Positions 1 to 5,207 of a stretch of 5,866 nucleotides of DNA are shown piece by piece. The notes below the pieces were generated by a model that was not told the origin of the DNA, made no database searches, and was given only the letters and a program-made list of their open reading frames with translations. Origin of the DNA: Deltaproteobacteria bacterium (lineage in GTDB: Bacteria; Desulfobacterota; DSM-4660; Desulfatiglandales; B25-G16); contig JAFDDS010000053.1 in the NCBI GenBank assembly GCA_019310745.1, positions 1 to 5,866 of the forward strand, given 5' to 3'. Every line of letters begins with the position of its first letter. Positions within the stretch are counted from its first letter, which is position 1. The position numbers were made by a program, and so were the translations under genes.

Positions 1-552
1 TCTTTTTTCAGCCATTGCGATATACATTGCCCACATCACTGCAGCTGGTGGATTTATGGTCATAGAGGTGGTGATCTTGTCAATAGGAAGGCCATCAAAC
101 AATATTTCCATATCCTTTAATGTATCGATTGCAACACCACATCTGCCACATTCCCCTCGCGATTTTGGGGAGTCAGTATCATATCCCATTAAGGTGGGCA
201 TATCAAAGGCTGTGGATAGGCCTGTCTGACCCTCATTTACAAGAAGGTGAAATCTCTCATTGGTATCTTTGGCAGAGCCCAGACCTGCAAACATCCTCAT
301 GGTCCATAGTTTTCCCCTATACATAGTTGGTTGAACACCCCTGGTAAACGGGTATTGATTCGGGAATCCTATATCGTTCGAATAATCAAGATCTTTAATG
401 TCGAATGGGGTATAGAGGCTTTGGACAGGATGGTCTGAAACAGTAGAAAATCGCTTTAATCTTTCAGGAGCCTTTGCAATAGATTCTTTATAAACCTTTT
501 GCCATTTTTTAGTATCTCCATCTATTTTCTCTATGTTTTCTTTTGTAAACAT
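1..552 (-). CDS. Acyl-CoA mutase large subunit, B12-dependent, isobutyryl-CoA mutase-like (partial, C-terminus outside window)
   Basis: An open frame enters from the left edge and yields the N-terminal 184 residues of a methylmalonyl-CoA mutase family large subunit, normally about 550 residues when the B12-binding domain is separate. Visible family blocks are [13 protein letters not shown] (about 68-80), WTMRMFAG (83-90), [15 protein letters not shown] (about 109-123) and [11 protein letters not shown] near the end. These belong to the start of the TIM barrel that binds the acyl-CoA. The enzyme family interconverts branched and linear acyl-CoAs through an adenosylcobalamin radical. Phe88 occupies the place of Tyr89 of Propionibacterium methylmalonyl-CoA mutase; isobutyryl-CoA mutases have Phe there, so butyryl/isobutyryl-CoA or another non-methylmalonyl substrate is inferred. 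The second specificity residue (Arg207 in the same reference) and any B12 domain lie outside. The frame starts with ATG ATG; the second is chosen because GAGGG is 5 nt from it but only 2 nt from the first. It is probably the last visible gene of the minus-strand beta-oxidation operon. Alternatives are methylmalonyl-CoA mutase or an alkylsuccinyl-CoA mutase of alkane degraders. Confidence 0.88.
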   Translation of the reverse strand, partial: MFTKENIEKIDGDTKKWQKVYKESIAKAPERLKRFSTVSDHPVQSLYTPFDIKDLDYSNDIGFPNQYPFTRGVQPTMYRGKLWTMRMFAGLGSAKDTNERFHLLVNEGQTGLSTAFDMPTLMGYDTDSPKSRGECGRCGVAIDTLKDMEILFDGLPIDKITTSMTINPPAAVMWAMYIAMAEKR

Positions 553-557
553 CATAG

Positions 558-562
558 CCCTC
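558..562 (-). promoter_or_regulatory. Ribosome-binding site of the acyl-CoA mutase gene
   Basis: The minus strand reads CGAGGGCT directly before ATGATG. GAGGG lies 2 nt from the first ATG and 5 nt from the second, so the second ATG (550-552) is the better start. The two choices differ by a single Met. Confidence 0.5.
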
Positions 563-640
563 GATTAAAAATTTTCAGTATTTACTCAAAATTAAAAAGA
601 AGGACATGGGTACCCTCGAGAAGAAGAAATTTTATCCGCC

Positions 641-665
641 TGAGGTGAGTTAACATTTCACCTTA
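641..665. other. Short inverted repeat in the gap between acyl-CoA dehydrogenase and mutase genes
   Basis: TGAGGTGA (641-648) and TCACCTTA (658-665) can pair over 8 positions, including one G-T wobble, around a 9-nt loop. It sits in the 163-bp gap between the dehydrogenase stop and the mutase start. No T-run follows on either strand, so it does not look like an intrinsic terminator. It could be an mRNA processing structure or a protein site; the sequence does not decide. Nothing else convincing was seen in this gap, and no good minus-strand promoter, so the mutase may be co-transcribed with the upstream genes. Confidence 0.3.
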
Positions 666-718
666 GTATATTTCCAAGAGGGAACTCTATGTAATAGGGC
701 ACGCAACCTTTTGAGCAA

Positions 719-1870
719 TTAAAATTTCCCTAATAATGAGCTGGCTATTGTATTTTTTTGTATCTCTTTTGTCCCTTCATAAATTTCTGTTATCTTAGCG
801 TCTCTATAAAAACGTTCTACCTCATATTCAAGCATATAGCCGTATCCGCCTAATAGTTGAATAGCCTCATCAGCTATTTCAACTGCTGATCGGGCTGCAT
901 ACATCTTTGCGATGGAGGTTAATTTTGGGTCTATTTTTCCCTGATCGAAATTCCAGGCTGATTTATACACTATAAGACTTGCCAATTCTATCTTGGCTGC
1001 CATATCTGCAAGTTTGTGCTGTGTGACTTGAAATTGAGCAAGCTTTTTTCCAAACTGGGTCCGCTCTTTGCAGTATGCAAGCGCACGATCAAAGGCTCCC
1101 TGGGCAATCCCAAGGGCTTGGGCTGCTATTTCTATTCTACTCTCGTCAAAAAATTCAAGCACATGATAAAATCCCTTGTTTTCTTGACCCACAAGATTTG
1201 TGACAGGCACCCGCACATCATTAAATGAAAGCTCCCCGGTTGATGTCATCTTTATTCCCATTTTTTCACCAACATCTGCAGAAGAATATCCGGGTGTTCC
1301 TTTCTCAACAATGATGACAGATTGGCCACGATAGGGTGGCTTTACTTCGAAATCTGTCTGGCAAAGAACCATGGCAAAGTCACTAATGGTCCCATTGGTA
1401 ATAAATGTTTTTACTCCGTTTATTATGTATTCATCCCCTTTTTTTATTGCAGTTGTATCCATAAGAGTGATATCGCTTCCGTGGTCTGGCTCAGTAAAAC
1501 CGCCGCTGGAAATTGCCTCCCCTTTGGTGAGAGGAATCAGGTATTTTTCTTTCTGTTGGTCGTTTCCAAATCTTAAGATGACCTCAGATGAAAAGTCGGC
1601 TAAGCTGAGGGCGACACCGATTCCTGAATCTTGTCGGCAGAATTCCTCCACAACAAGGATATTCTCAAAGACACCATACTCCTGTCCTCCGTATTTTTCT
1701 GGATAATGAATCCCCATAAAACCAAGTTCACAGGCCTTTTTCCAGATCTCTAAGGGAAAAGTGTGGTTCCTTTCATGTTCAAGGGCTATCTCTTTGTCAA
1801 ACTCTCCTTTTGCAAATTCTCTTGCTGCCTTCTGGATCTCTTCTTGTTCCTTATCTAATTTAAATTCCAT
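719..1870 (-). CDS. Acyl-CoA dehydrogenase, short-chain/butyryl-CoA type
   Basis: This 383-residue protein has the usual length of the soluble FAD-containing acyl-CoA dehydrogenase family. It oxidises an acyl-CoA to the trans-2-enoyl-CoA in the cytoplasm and passes electrons to electron-transfer flavoprotein. The order is an N-terminal helical domain (about 1-115), a beta domain with GFTEPDHGSD (124-133) and FITNG (156-160) for flavin and substrate binding, and a C-terminal helical domain with ERTQFGK (269-275), QLLGGYGY (338-345) and IYEGT (363-367). Glu365 of IYEGT is at the position of the catalytic base of short- and medium-chain enzymes. Start ATG follows GGGAG at 4 nt, slightly short. 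It begins 13 nt after the hydratase stop, so the two are almost certainly translated from one mRNA. Context suggests butyryl-CoA or a related short-chain substrate, but chain length cannot be read from sequence alone. A glutaryl-CoA or alicyclic acyl-CoA dehydrogenase is a less likely alternative. Confidence 0.95.
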   Translation of the reverse strand: MEFKLDKEQEEIQKAAREFAKGEFDKEIALEHERNHTFPLEIWKKACELGFMGIHYPEKYGGQEYGVFENILVVEEFCRQDSGIGVALSLADFSSEVILRFGNDQQKEKYLIPLTKGEAISSGGFTEPDHGSDITLMDTTAIKKGDEYIINGVKTFITNGTISDFAMVLCQTDFEVKPPYRGQSVIIVEKGTPGYSSADVGEKMGIKMTSTGELSFNDVRVPVTNLVGQENKGFYHVLEFFDESRIEIAAQALGIAQGAFDRALAYCKERTQFGKKLAQFQVTQHKLADMAAKIELASLIVYKSAWNFDQGKIDPKLTSIAKMYAARSAVEIADEAIQLLGGYGYMLEYEVERFYRDAKITEIYEGTKEIQKNTIASSLLGKF

Positions 1871-1883
1871 TTTTCTCCCATAT

Positions 1884-2672
1884 CTAAATAAGTTCGCCTT
1901 TAAACTCGGCTTTTCTTTTTTCTAAAAATGCCCCCATTCCCTCTCTGGCATCCTCACTTGCCATGCACATACCAAATGCATCGGATTCCATGTAACAGCC
2001 TGTTCTCAGATCCTGATCATATCCTCGTTCGATTGATTCTTTGACTGCCCGGATAGCAACCTTACCCTTTGAAGCCAGTACCTTTGCCACTTTCATTGTC
2101 TCTTCCCATAAGGACTCTTTTGGAAATACTTTGTTTACAAGTCCAATGTCTTTGGCCTCCTGAGCACTTATCATTACTCCCGTCATGCAAAGCTCCTTGG
2201 CCATTGCTTTGCCAACAAGGCGAGATAGCCTCTGGGTACCGCCAAATCCCGGAATAATCCCTAAATTTATCTCTGGCTGACCGAACATAGCAGAATCAGC
2301 AGCATAGATAAAATCACATGCCATTGATATCTCTGTTCCTCCACCAAGGGCAAAGCCATTGACGCAGGCAATTACTGGAATGGATAAGGCCTCTAATTGA
2401 AAGAGGAGTTCCTGACCTTGTCGTGAGAAAAATTTCCCTTCTAATGGGGTATGATCCCTCATCGAGACTATGTCCGCTCCTGCAACAAACGCCTTATCTC
2501 CCTCTCCTGTCAATATAAGAACCTTTATGGATGTATCCGTGTCGATTTTTTTCAGGACATCTATCATCTCAGATACAACGCTTGGATTAATAGCATTGAG
2601 TACCTTGGGTCGATTAAATTTAATTATGGCGATATTGTCTTCTTTGCTAAACAGAATAGTTTCATACGACAT
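1884..2672 (-). CDS. Enoyl-CoA hydratase / 3-hydroxybutyryl-CoA dehydratase (crotonase family)
   Basis: A 262-residue single-domain crotonase, the standard family length. It would add water to a trans-2-enoyl-CoA such as crotonyl-CoA to give the 3-hydroxyacyl-CoA. The oxyanion-hole segments are FVAGAD (62-67) and ALGGGTE (108-114). Both catalytic acids of true hydratases are present: Glu114 in GGGTE and Glu134 in FGQPEINLG (130-138), matching Glu144 and Glu164 of rat mitochondrial hydratase. This argues against a crotonase-fold isomerase or hydrolase that lacks one of them. The motif PGFGGTQRL (141-149) follows. The start ATG has AAGGAG 6 nt upstream. The gene lies between thiolase (94-nt gap with a hairpin) and acyl-CoA dehydrogenase (13-nt gap), matching consecutive steps of beta-oxidation. 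The short-chain preference is inferred from context. Confidence 0.95.
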   Translation of the reverse strand: MSYETILFSKEDNIAIIKFNRPKVLNAINPSVVSEMIDVLKKIDTDTSIKVLILTGEGDKAFVAGADIVSMRDHTPLEGKFFSRQGQELLFQLEALSIPVIACVNGFALGGGTEISMACDFIYAADSAMFGQPEINLGIIPGFGGTQRLSRLVGKAMAKELCMTGVMISAQEAKDIGLVNKVFPKESLWEETMKVAKVLASKGKVAIRAVKESIERGYDQDLRTGCYMESDAFGMCMASEDAREGMGAFLEKRKAEFKGELI

Positions 2673-2710
2673 GGTGAGCTCCTTTTTTGATTCACTATTT
2701 TTGATTGACT

Positions 2711-2761
2711 ATTGACGATTGAATTGTATCAATTTTCACTATCCAATTATCAATTGTCAAT
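2711..2761. repeat. Imperfect inverted repeat (hairpin) between thiolase and enoyl-CoA hydratase genes
   Basis: On the minus strand ATTGACAATTGATAATTG is followed, after about 17 nt, by CAATTCAATCGTCAAT. The arms pair over about 16 positions with one A-C mismatch and a 2-nt bulge. The repeat starts 5 nt after the thiolase stop and fills much of the 94-nt intercistronic gap. The remaining gap has degenerate direct copies (ATAGTGAA twice on the minus strand; GATT.ACTATT twice on the plus strand). There is no T-run, so a terminator is unlikely. It may stabilise or process the mRNA, giving unequal thiolase and hydratase levels, or be a small dispersed palindromic element. Confidence 0.6.
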
Positions 2762-2766
2762 AATGA

Positions 2767-4050
2767 CTACACCCTTTCAAGGGCCATAGCCATACCTTGA
2801 CCTCCACCGATACATAAGGTGGCAAGACCTAACTCAACATCGTTTCTGACCATCTCATTCATCAGGGTTATTATAATTCTGGCACCAGTGCAGCCAATTG
2901 GATGGCCTAGAGATATACCACTTCCTAAAAGGTTTGTTTTGTCAAGATCGAACCCTAACTCCCGTATACAGGCAATGGCCTGAGAGGCAAAGGCCTCATT
3001 GAGCTCAATTTCACCAAAATCGCTTATCTCCAATCCAGTAGCTTTTAGAACCTTTCTCACTGCAGGAATAGGCCCCAATCCCATAAAAGCGGGATCGATA
3101 GCCCCTGATGCATATGCCTTAATTTTCACTATGGGTTTCAGGCCCAACTCTTTTGCCTTTTCGGTTGACATTAATAGAAGTGCAGCAGACGCATCATTAA
3201 TACCAGAGGCATTACCTGCCGTCACGGTTCCATCTTTTTTAAATGCAGGCCGGAGCTTTGCCATCTTTTCAACGCTGGTATCCATGGGGCGTTCATCGGT
3301 ATCAAAAATAAGGGGATCACCTCTGCGTTGTGGAATGATAACAGGCGCAATTTCCTGCTTAAAGATGCCATCTTTTATTGCCGTTAACGCTCGCGCATGG
3401 CTCATGGCCCCCAGTTCATCTTGTTCCTGACGGGAGATCCCGTATTTTTCAGCAATATTTTCAGCTGTTAAACCCATGTGGTAGCCATAAAAGATTTCCC
3501 AAAGACCATCGAAAACCATCAGGTCCACCAACTCAGTATTGTTCATCCTGGCACCCCACCGGGCGGTATTTGATCCATACGGAGCCATGCTCATATTCTC
3601 CATGCCGCCCGCAAGGATAATGTCCTTCTCGCCCTCCCGTATAGCAAGTGCGGCAAGGGCTGCTGCCTTCATGCCTGAGGCACAGACCTTGTTTACGGTA
3701 AAGGCATTGGTTTCCTTGGGAATGCCTGCATGTATCAAGGCCTGCCTGGCAACGTTTTGCCCTTGGCCTGCACCAAGAACGTTACCCATGATTACCTCGT
3801 CAATGTTTATTGATTGAAAGGAATCATCGTAATCATAGGCATTTTTTTCCAATTCAATCATGTCCGAACCTTTAAGGGCATCTGGCTCAAAACTTGTGAG
3901 TTTTTCAGAAGCGAAAGGTCTCAGCCCGAGTCTTTTCAAGGTTTCCTTTAATATCAAGGAACCTAAGGTAACCACTGACGTGCTCTTGAGTGATCCTCCA
4001 AAAGAACCAATAGGTGTTCTCATGCCTCCAACAATTACTACATCTCTCAT
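2767..4050 (-). CDS. Thiolase (acetyl-CoA C-acetyltransferase / acyltransferase) with N-terminal insertion
   Basis: A 427-residue thiolase, about 35 residues longer than the usual 390-395. It would cleave acetoacetyl-CoA or another 3-ketoacyl-CoA with CoA to release acetyl-CoA. All catalytic elements are visible: the nucleophile Cys123 in NKVCASGMKA (120-129), NEAFA (351-355), His383 in LGHPIGCTGAR (381-391) and the acid/base Cys413 in CIGGGQGMA (413-421). The spacing from Cys123 to His383 and Cys413 is normal, so the extra residues all lie before the nucleophile, at about 44-80. That segment is rich in acidic residues and also contains FEPDALKGSDMIELEK. I recall similar insertions in thiolases of Desulfobacterota, but this is memory, not a search. 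The start ATG has GAAGGAG 8 nt upstream. It is the first gene of the minus-strand operon, behind a promoter candidate with a palindrome. Degradation rather than synthesis is inferred from the neighbours. Confidence 0.95.
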   Translation of the reverse strand: MRDVVIVGGMRTPIGSFGGSLKSTSVVTLGSLILKETLKRLGLRPFASEKLTSFEPDALKGSDMIELEKNAYDYDDSFQSINIDEVIMGNVLGAGQGQNVARQALIHAGIPKETNAFTVNKVCASGMKAAALAALAIREGEKDIILAGGMENMSMAPYGSNTARWGARMNNTELVDLMVFDGLWEIFYGYHMGLTAENIAEKYGISRQEQDELGAMSHARALTAIKDGIFKQEIAPVIIPQRRGDPLIFDTDERPMDTSVEKMAKLRPAFKKDGTVTAGNASGINDASAALLLMSTEKAKELGLKPIVKIKAYASGAIDPAFMGLGPIPAVRKVLKATGLEISDFGEIELNEAFASQAIACIRELGFDLDKTNLLGSGISLGHPIGCTGARIIITLMNEMVRNDVELGLATLCIGGGQGMAMALERV

Positions 4051-4113
4051 ATACGTTTCTCCTTCGTTAATGTTAGCTGGTTTAGGAAAATATTTATTGG
4101 TTAAAGGTGCTTT

Positions 4114-4143
4114 TATATATTCTTTTTGACTAATTTAAGTCAA
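4114..4143 (-). promoter_or_regulatory. Candidate sigma-70 promoter for the thiolase-led operon
   Basis: On the minus strand TTGACT (4138-4143) and TATATA (4114-4119) are separated by 18 nt, a plausible -35/-10 pair. The thiolase start is about 65 nt downstream and no other convincing pair was seen nearer. The -35 box is one arm of the palindrome listed separately. Called by eye only. Confidence 0.45.
4126..4143. promoter_or_regulatory. Candidate operator palindrome over the -35 box of the thiolase operon
   Basis: TTGACT-AATTTA-AGTCAA has perfect 6-bp arms around a 6-bp spacer. One arm is the proposed -35 box and the palindrome fills the spacer towards -10. A dimeric repressor bound here would block RNA polymerase, as TetR- or MarR-type regulators of fatty-acid and aromatic degradation commonly do. 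The regulator is not encoded in this window, so its identity is unknown. Confidence 0.4.
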
Positions 4144-4211
4144 GTGAAAATGGCTTCGCAAAGGTAAAAAAGAAAATATTGCCTGGAATTATTTTTTTTA
4201 AATTATTTTTG

Positions 4212-4240
4212 TTGACAACATCAAAACATAGTTACATTAT
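4212..4240 (+). promoter_or_regulatory. Candidate sigma-70 promoter for the DUF2080-GNAT unit
   Basis: A consensus -35 TTGACA (4212-4217) is followed by a 17-nt spacer and CATTAT (4235-4240), four of six matches to the -10 consensus. AT-rich DNA lies just upstream and could act as an UP element. The -35 box sits inside the near-perfect dyad TGTTG-A-CAACA (4210-4220). Transcription would start near 4247, leaving a leader of about 105 nt before the first gene. Confidence 0.5.
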
Positions 4241-4288
4241 AGCTAAATTGTAATCACATTTTAGTAATAGGAATATACATTTATTTTT

Positions 4289-4304
4289 TAACCATGATTG
4301 GTTA
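4289..4304. promoter_or_regulatory. Palindrome in the leader of the DUF2080-GNAT unit
   Basis: TAACCATGATTGGTTA is a dyad with perfect 6-bp arms and a 4-bp centre. It lies about 50 nt after the proposed -10 box and 48 nt before the DUF2080-like start. It could be a protein-binding site, for example for autoregulation by the AbrB-like product, or a weak RNA hairpin. No direct evidence separates these. Confidence 0.3.
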
Positions 4305-4351
4305 CGTGAGTATACAGCGTCTCTTTACGTTGAAATATTGAGAAATACGAG

Positions 4352-4528
4352 ATGAATAAAAACAAAAAATACATCATTGGCATGGAAGAAGACTCAAAGA
4401 AGGTGAAATTTGAGATCTTTGGTGAGGAAATGCTTGAGAAAGAGGTTAAACTCAGCGGCAATAGTGGCCGGGTATATCTTCCTCCTGATTGGGTCGGAAA
4501 ACATGTCAAGATAATCAGAACAGATTAG
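4352..4528 (+). CDS. Small DUF2080-like protein with AbrB-like motif (58 aa)
   Basis: A 58-residue frame with start ATG and stop TAG. The N-terminal half is highly charged (about 11-32, rich in Glu and Lys). The C-terminal half carries GNSGRVYLPPDWVGK (36-50) followed by HVKII. This resembles the DUF2080 family, described as putative transposon-encoded proteins and common in archaea and some anaerobic bacteria. The GNSGR.YLP pattern also resembles the swapped-hairpin DNA-binding motif of AbrB/MazE/VapB proteins. DNA binding is therefore inferred. The Shine-Dalgarno site is weak (only GAG immediately before ATG). An in-frame stop lies 21 nt upstream of the ATG with no better start between, so the start is secure. 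It precedes the GNAT gene by 32 nt and probably shares its mRNA. No transposase or terminal repeats are visible nearby. It could be an antitoxin or autoregulator; this is not established. Confidence 0.7.
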   Translation: MNKNKKYIIGMEEDSKKVKFEIFGEEMLEKEVKLSGNSGRVYLPPDWVGKHVKIIRTD

Positions 4529-4545
4529 TCACTTAACGTTAACAT

Positions 4546-4551
4546 AAGGAG
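4546..4551 (+). promoter_or_regulatory. Ribosome-binding site that fixes a TTG start
   Basis: AAGGAG ends 9 nt before TTG at 4561-4563. No ATG or GTG lies at a suitable distance in that frame, and the reading frame supports family residues from this point, so TTG is taken as the start of the acetyltransferase. Confidence 0.7.
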
Positions 4552-4560
4552 TTTCCTATA

Positions 4561-4998
4561 TTGCAAAACCTTATCATAAGAAACTTAAAGATAGGTGATT
4601 CACAAGATATTTCTCGAATTCAAGAATCAATCACAAAGGAACCGAGCACAATCGATTATCATAAGGTTGTTCAAGAAGAGGTAAAGAAAGACAACAGCGT
4701 CAACGTTGTGGCAGAGCTTGATGGTAAGGTGGTAGGATTTATCATTACCTATCTACTCCATGGTGGGTTTGGTCTGGAAAAAAGTGCATGGATTGGGCTT
4801 TTTGGTGTTGAGCCAAAATATATGGGAAGTGGAATCGGAAAAAGGATGGCCAAAGAGGTGTTTGATGAACTGACGAAAATGAATATCAAAAATATTTTTA
4901 CATCCGTTAAGTGGGACTCAGTTGACCTCTTATCCTTTTTTAAGTCCCTCGGATTTGATAGATGTAACTTTATTAACTTAAAGAAAGTAATTGATTGA
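4561..4998 (+). CDS. GNAT-family N-acetyltransferase
   Basis: A 145-residue single-domain GNAT protein that would transfer an acetyl or other acyl group from CoA to an amine. The N-terminal IIRNLKIGDSQDI (5-17) is the typical first strand and helix. AELDGKVVGFIITY (51-64) forms the central hairpin. The acyl-CoA pyrophosphate loop is VEPKYMGSGIGKRM (83-96), with the GSGIG core at 89-93. The C-terminal FFKSLGFDRCNFINL (126-140) is motif B. The length is normal, so it looks intact. The start codon is TTG, supported by AAGGAG at 9 nt. It follows the DUF2080-like gene by 32 nt and is closed by a terminator hairpin. The substrate cannot be read from sequence. Two ideas fit the context: a protein lysine acetyltransferase acting on acyl-CoA ligases or other degradation enzymes, or the effector half of a GNAT toxin-antitoxin pair. 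Both are inference. Confidence 0.9.
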   Translation: MQNLIIRNLKIGDSQDISRIQESITKEPSTIDYHKVVQEEVKKDNSVNVVAELDGKVVGFIITYLLHGGFGLEKSAWIGLFGVEPKYMGSGIGKRMAKEVFDELTKMNIKNIFTSVKWDSVDLLSFFKSLGFDRCNFINLKKVID

Positions 4999-5106
4999 GT
5001 ATCTCTTTAAAGTAAGAGAACAAGCTATTAGTAAACAAGAAAAGATAAACAAGATAACTGAATCGGAATTATAAAAAAATAACTTCAGCAACGTAGGCAA
5101 TTTCAG

Positions 5107-5134
5107 CCTTCACCCGACGGGTGAAGGTTGTTTT
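5107..5134 (+). terminator. Rho-independent terminator after the GNAT gene
   Basis: CCTTCACCC (5107-5115) and GGGTGAAGG (5119-5127) form a perfect 9-bp stem with a GAC loop, followed by TTGTTTT. It lies about 110 nt after the acetyltransferase stop and separates that unit from the BamB-like gene. On the minus strand no T-run follows at once, so it acts mainly on plus-strand transcripts. The DNA between 4999 and 5106 is AT-rich with no gene seen. Confidence 0.8.
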
Positions 5135-5162
5135 GAATTAAGTGCCTTTAGCCCATGATAAT
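5133..5162 (+). promoter_or_regulatory. Weak promoter candidate for the BamB-like gene
   Basis: TTGAAT (5133-5138) and GATAAT (5157-5162) are 18 nt apart, immediately after the terminator hairpin. Each box has some match to sigma-70 consensus. A start near 5169 would leave a leader of about 40 nt. Called by eye; aromatic-degradation operons often need activators, so a weak promoter would not be surprising. Confidence 0.3.
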
Positions 5163-5207
5163 CTAAATAGTATACCACGGATTCAGGTAATTTAGAAAGG
5201 AAAAAAA

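Larger units (their letters stand above)
4051..4351. other. AT-rich divergent intergenic control region
   Basis: About 300 bp separate the minus-strand thiolase operon from the plus-strand DUF2080-GNAT unit. No coding sequence is credible here. It holds the thiolase ribosome-binding site (4059-4065), one promoter candidate per strand, a palindrome over the thiolase -35 box, a dyad over the plus-strand -35 box, and another dyad at 4289-4304. The stretch of about 4165-4210 is dominated by A and T runs. Confidence 0.6.

Noticed and set aside
120..326. A 68-codon open frame on the plus strand at the left end
   Set aside because: It is antisense to the mutase N-terminal domain, whose frame is open to the window edge and carries conserved blocks.
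609..620. Adjoining GGTACC and CTCGAG sites (KpnI and XhoI), reminiscent of a cloning polylinker
   Set aside because: The sequence on both sides is ordinary AT-rich intergenic DNA with no further polylinker sites or vector sequence, so chance is the simplest explanation.
641..665. Hairpin read as a terminator between acyl-CoA dehydrogenase and mutase genes
   Set aside because: No T-run follows on either strand and the loop is large; a terminator call is not supported.
2999..3430. A 143-codon open frame on the plus strand inside the thiolase gene
   Set aside because: It is antisense to conserved thiolase sequence with all catalytic motifs, and its translation has no recognisable domain. It is a by-product of the codon pattern of the real gene.
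4288..4509. A 73-codon open frame on the minus strand
   Set aside because: It overlaps the DUF2080-like gene antisense, has a low-complexity Ser/Phe-rich translation and no ribosome-binding site. The plus-strand protein has a recognisable motif, so it is preferred.
4352..4528. DUF2080-like gene as evidence for a transposon
   Set aside because: The family has been labelled transposon-encoded, but no transposase, terminal inverted repeats or target duplications are visible around it.
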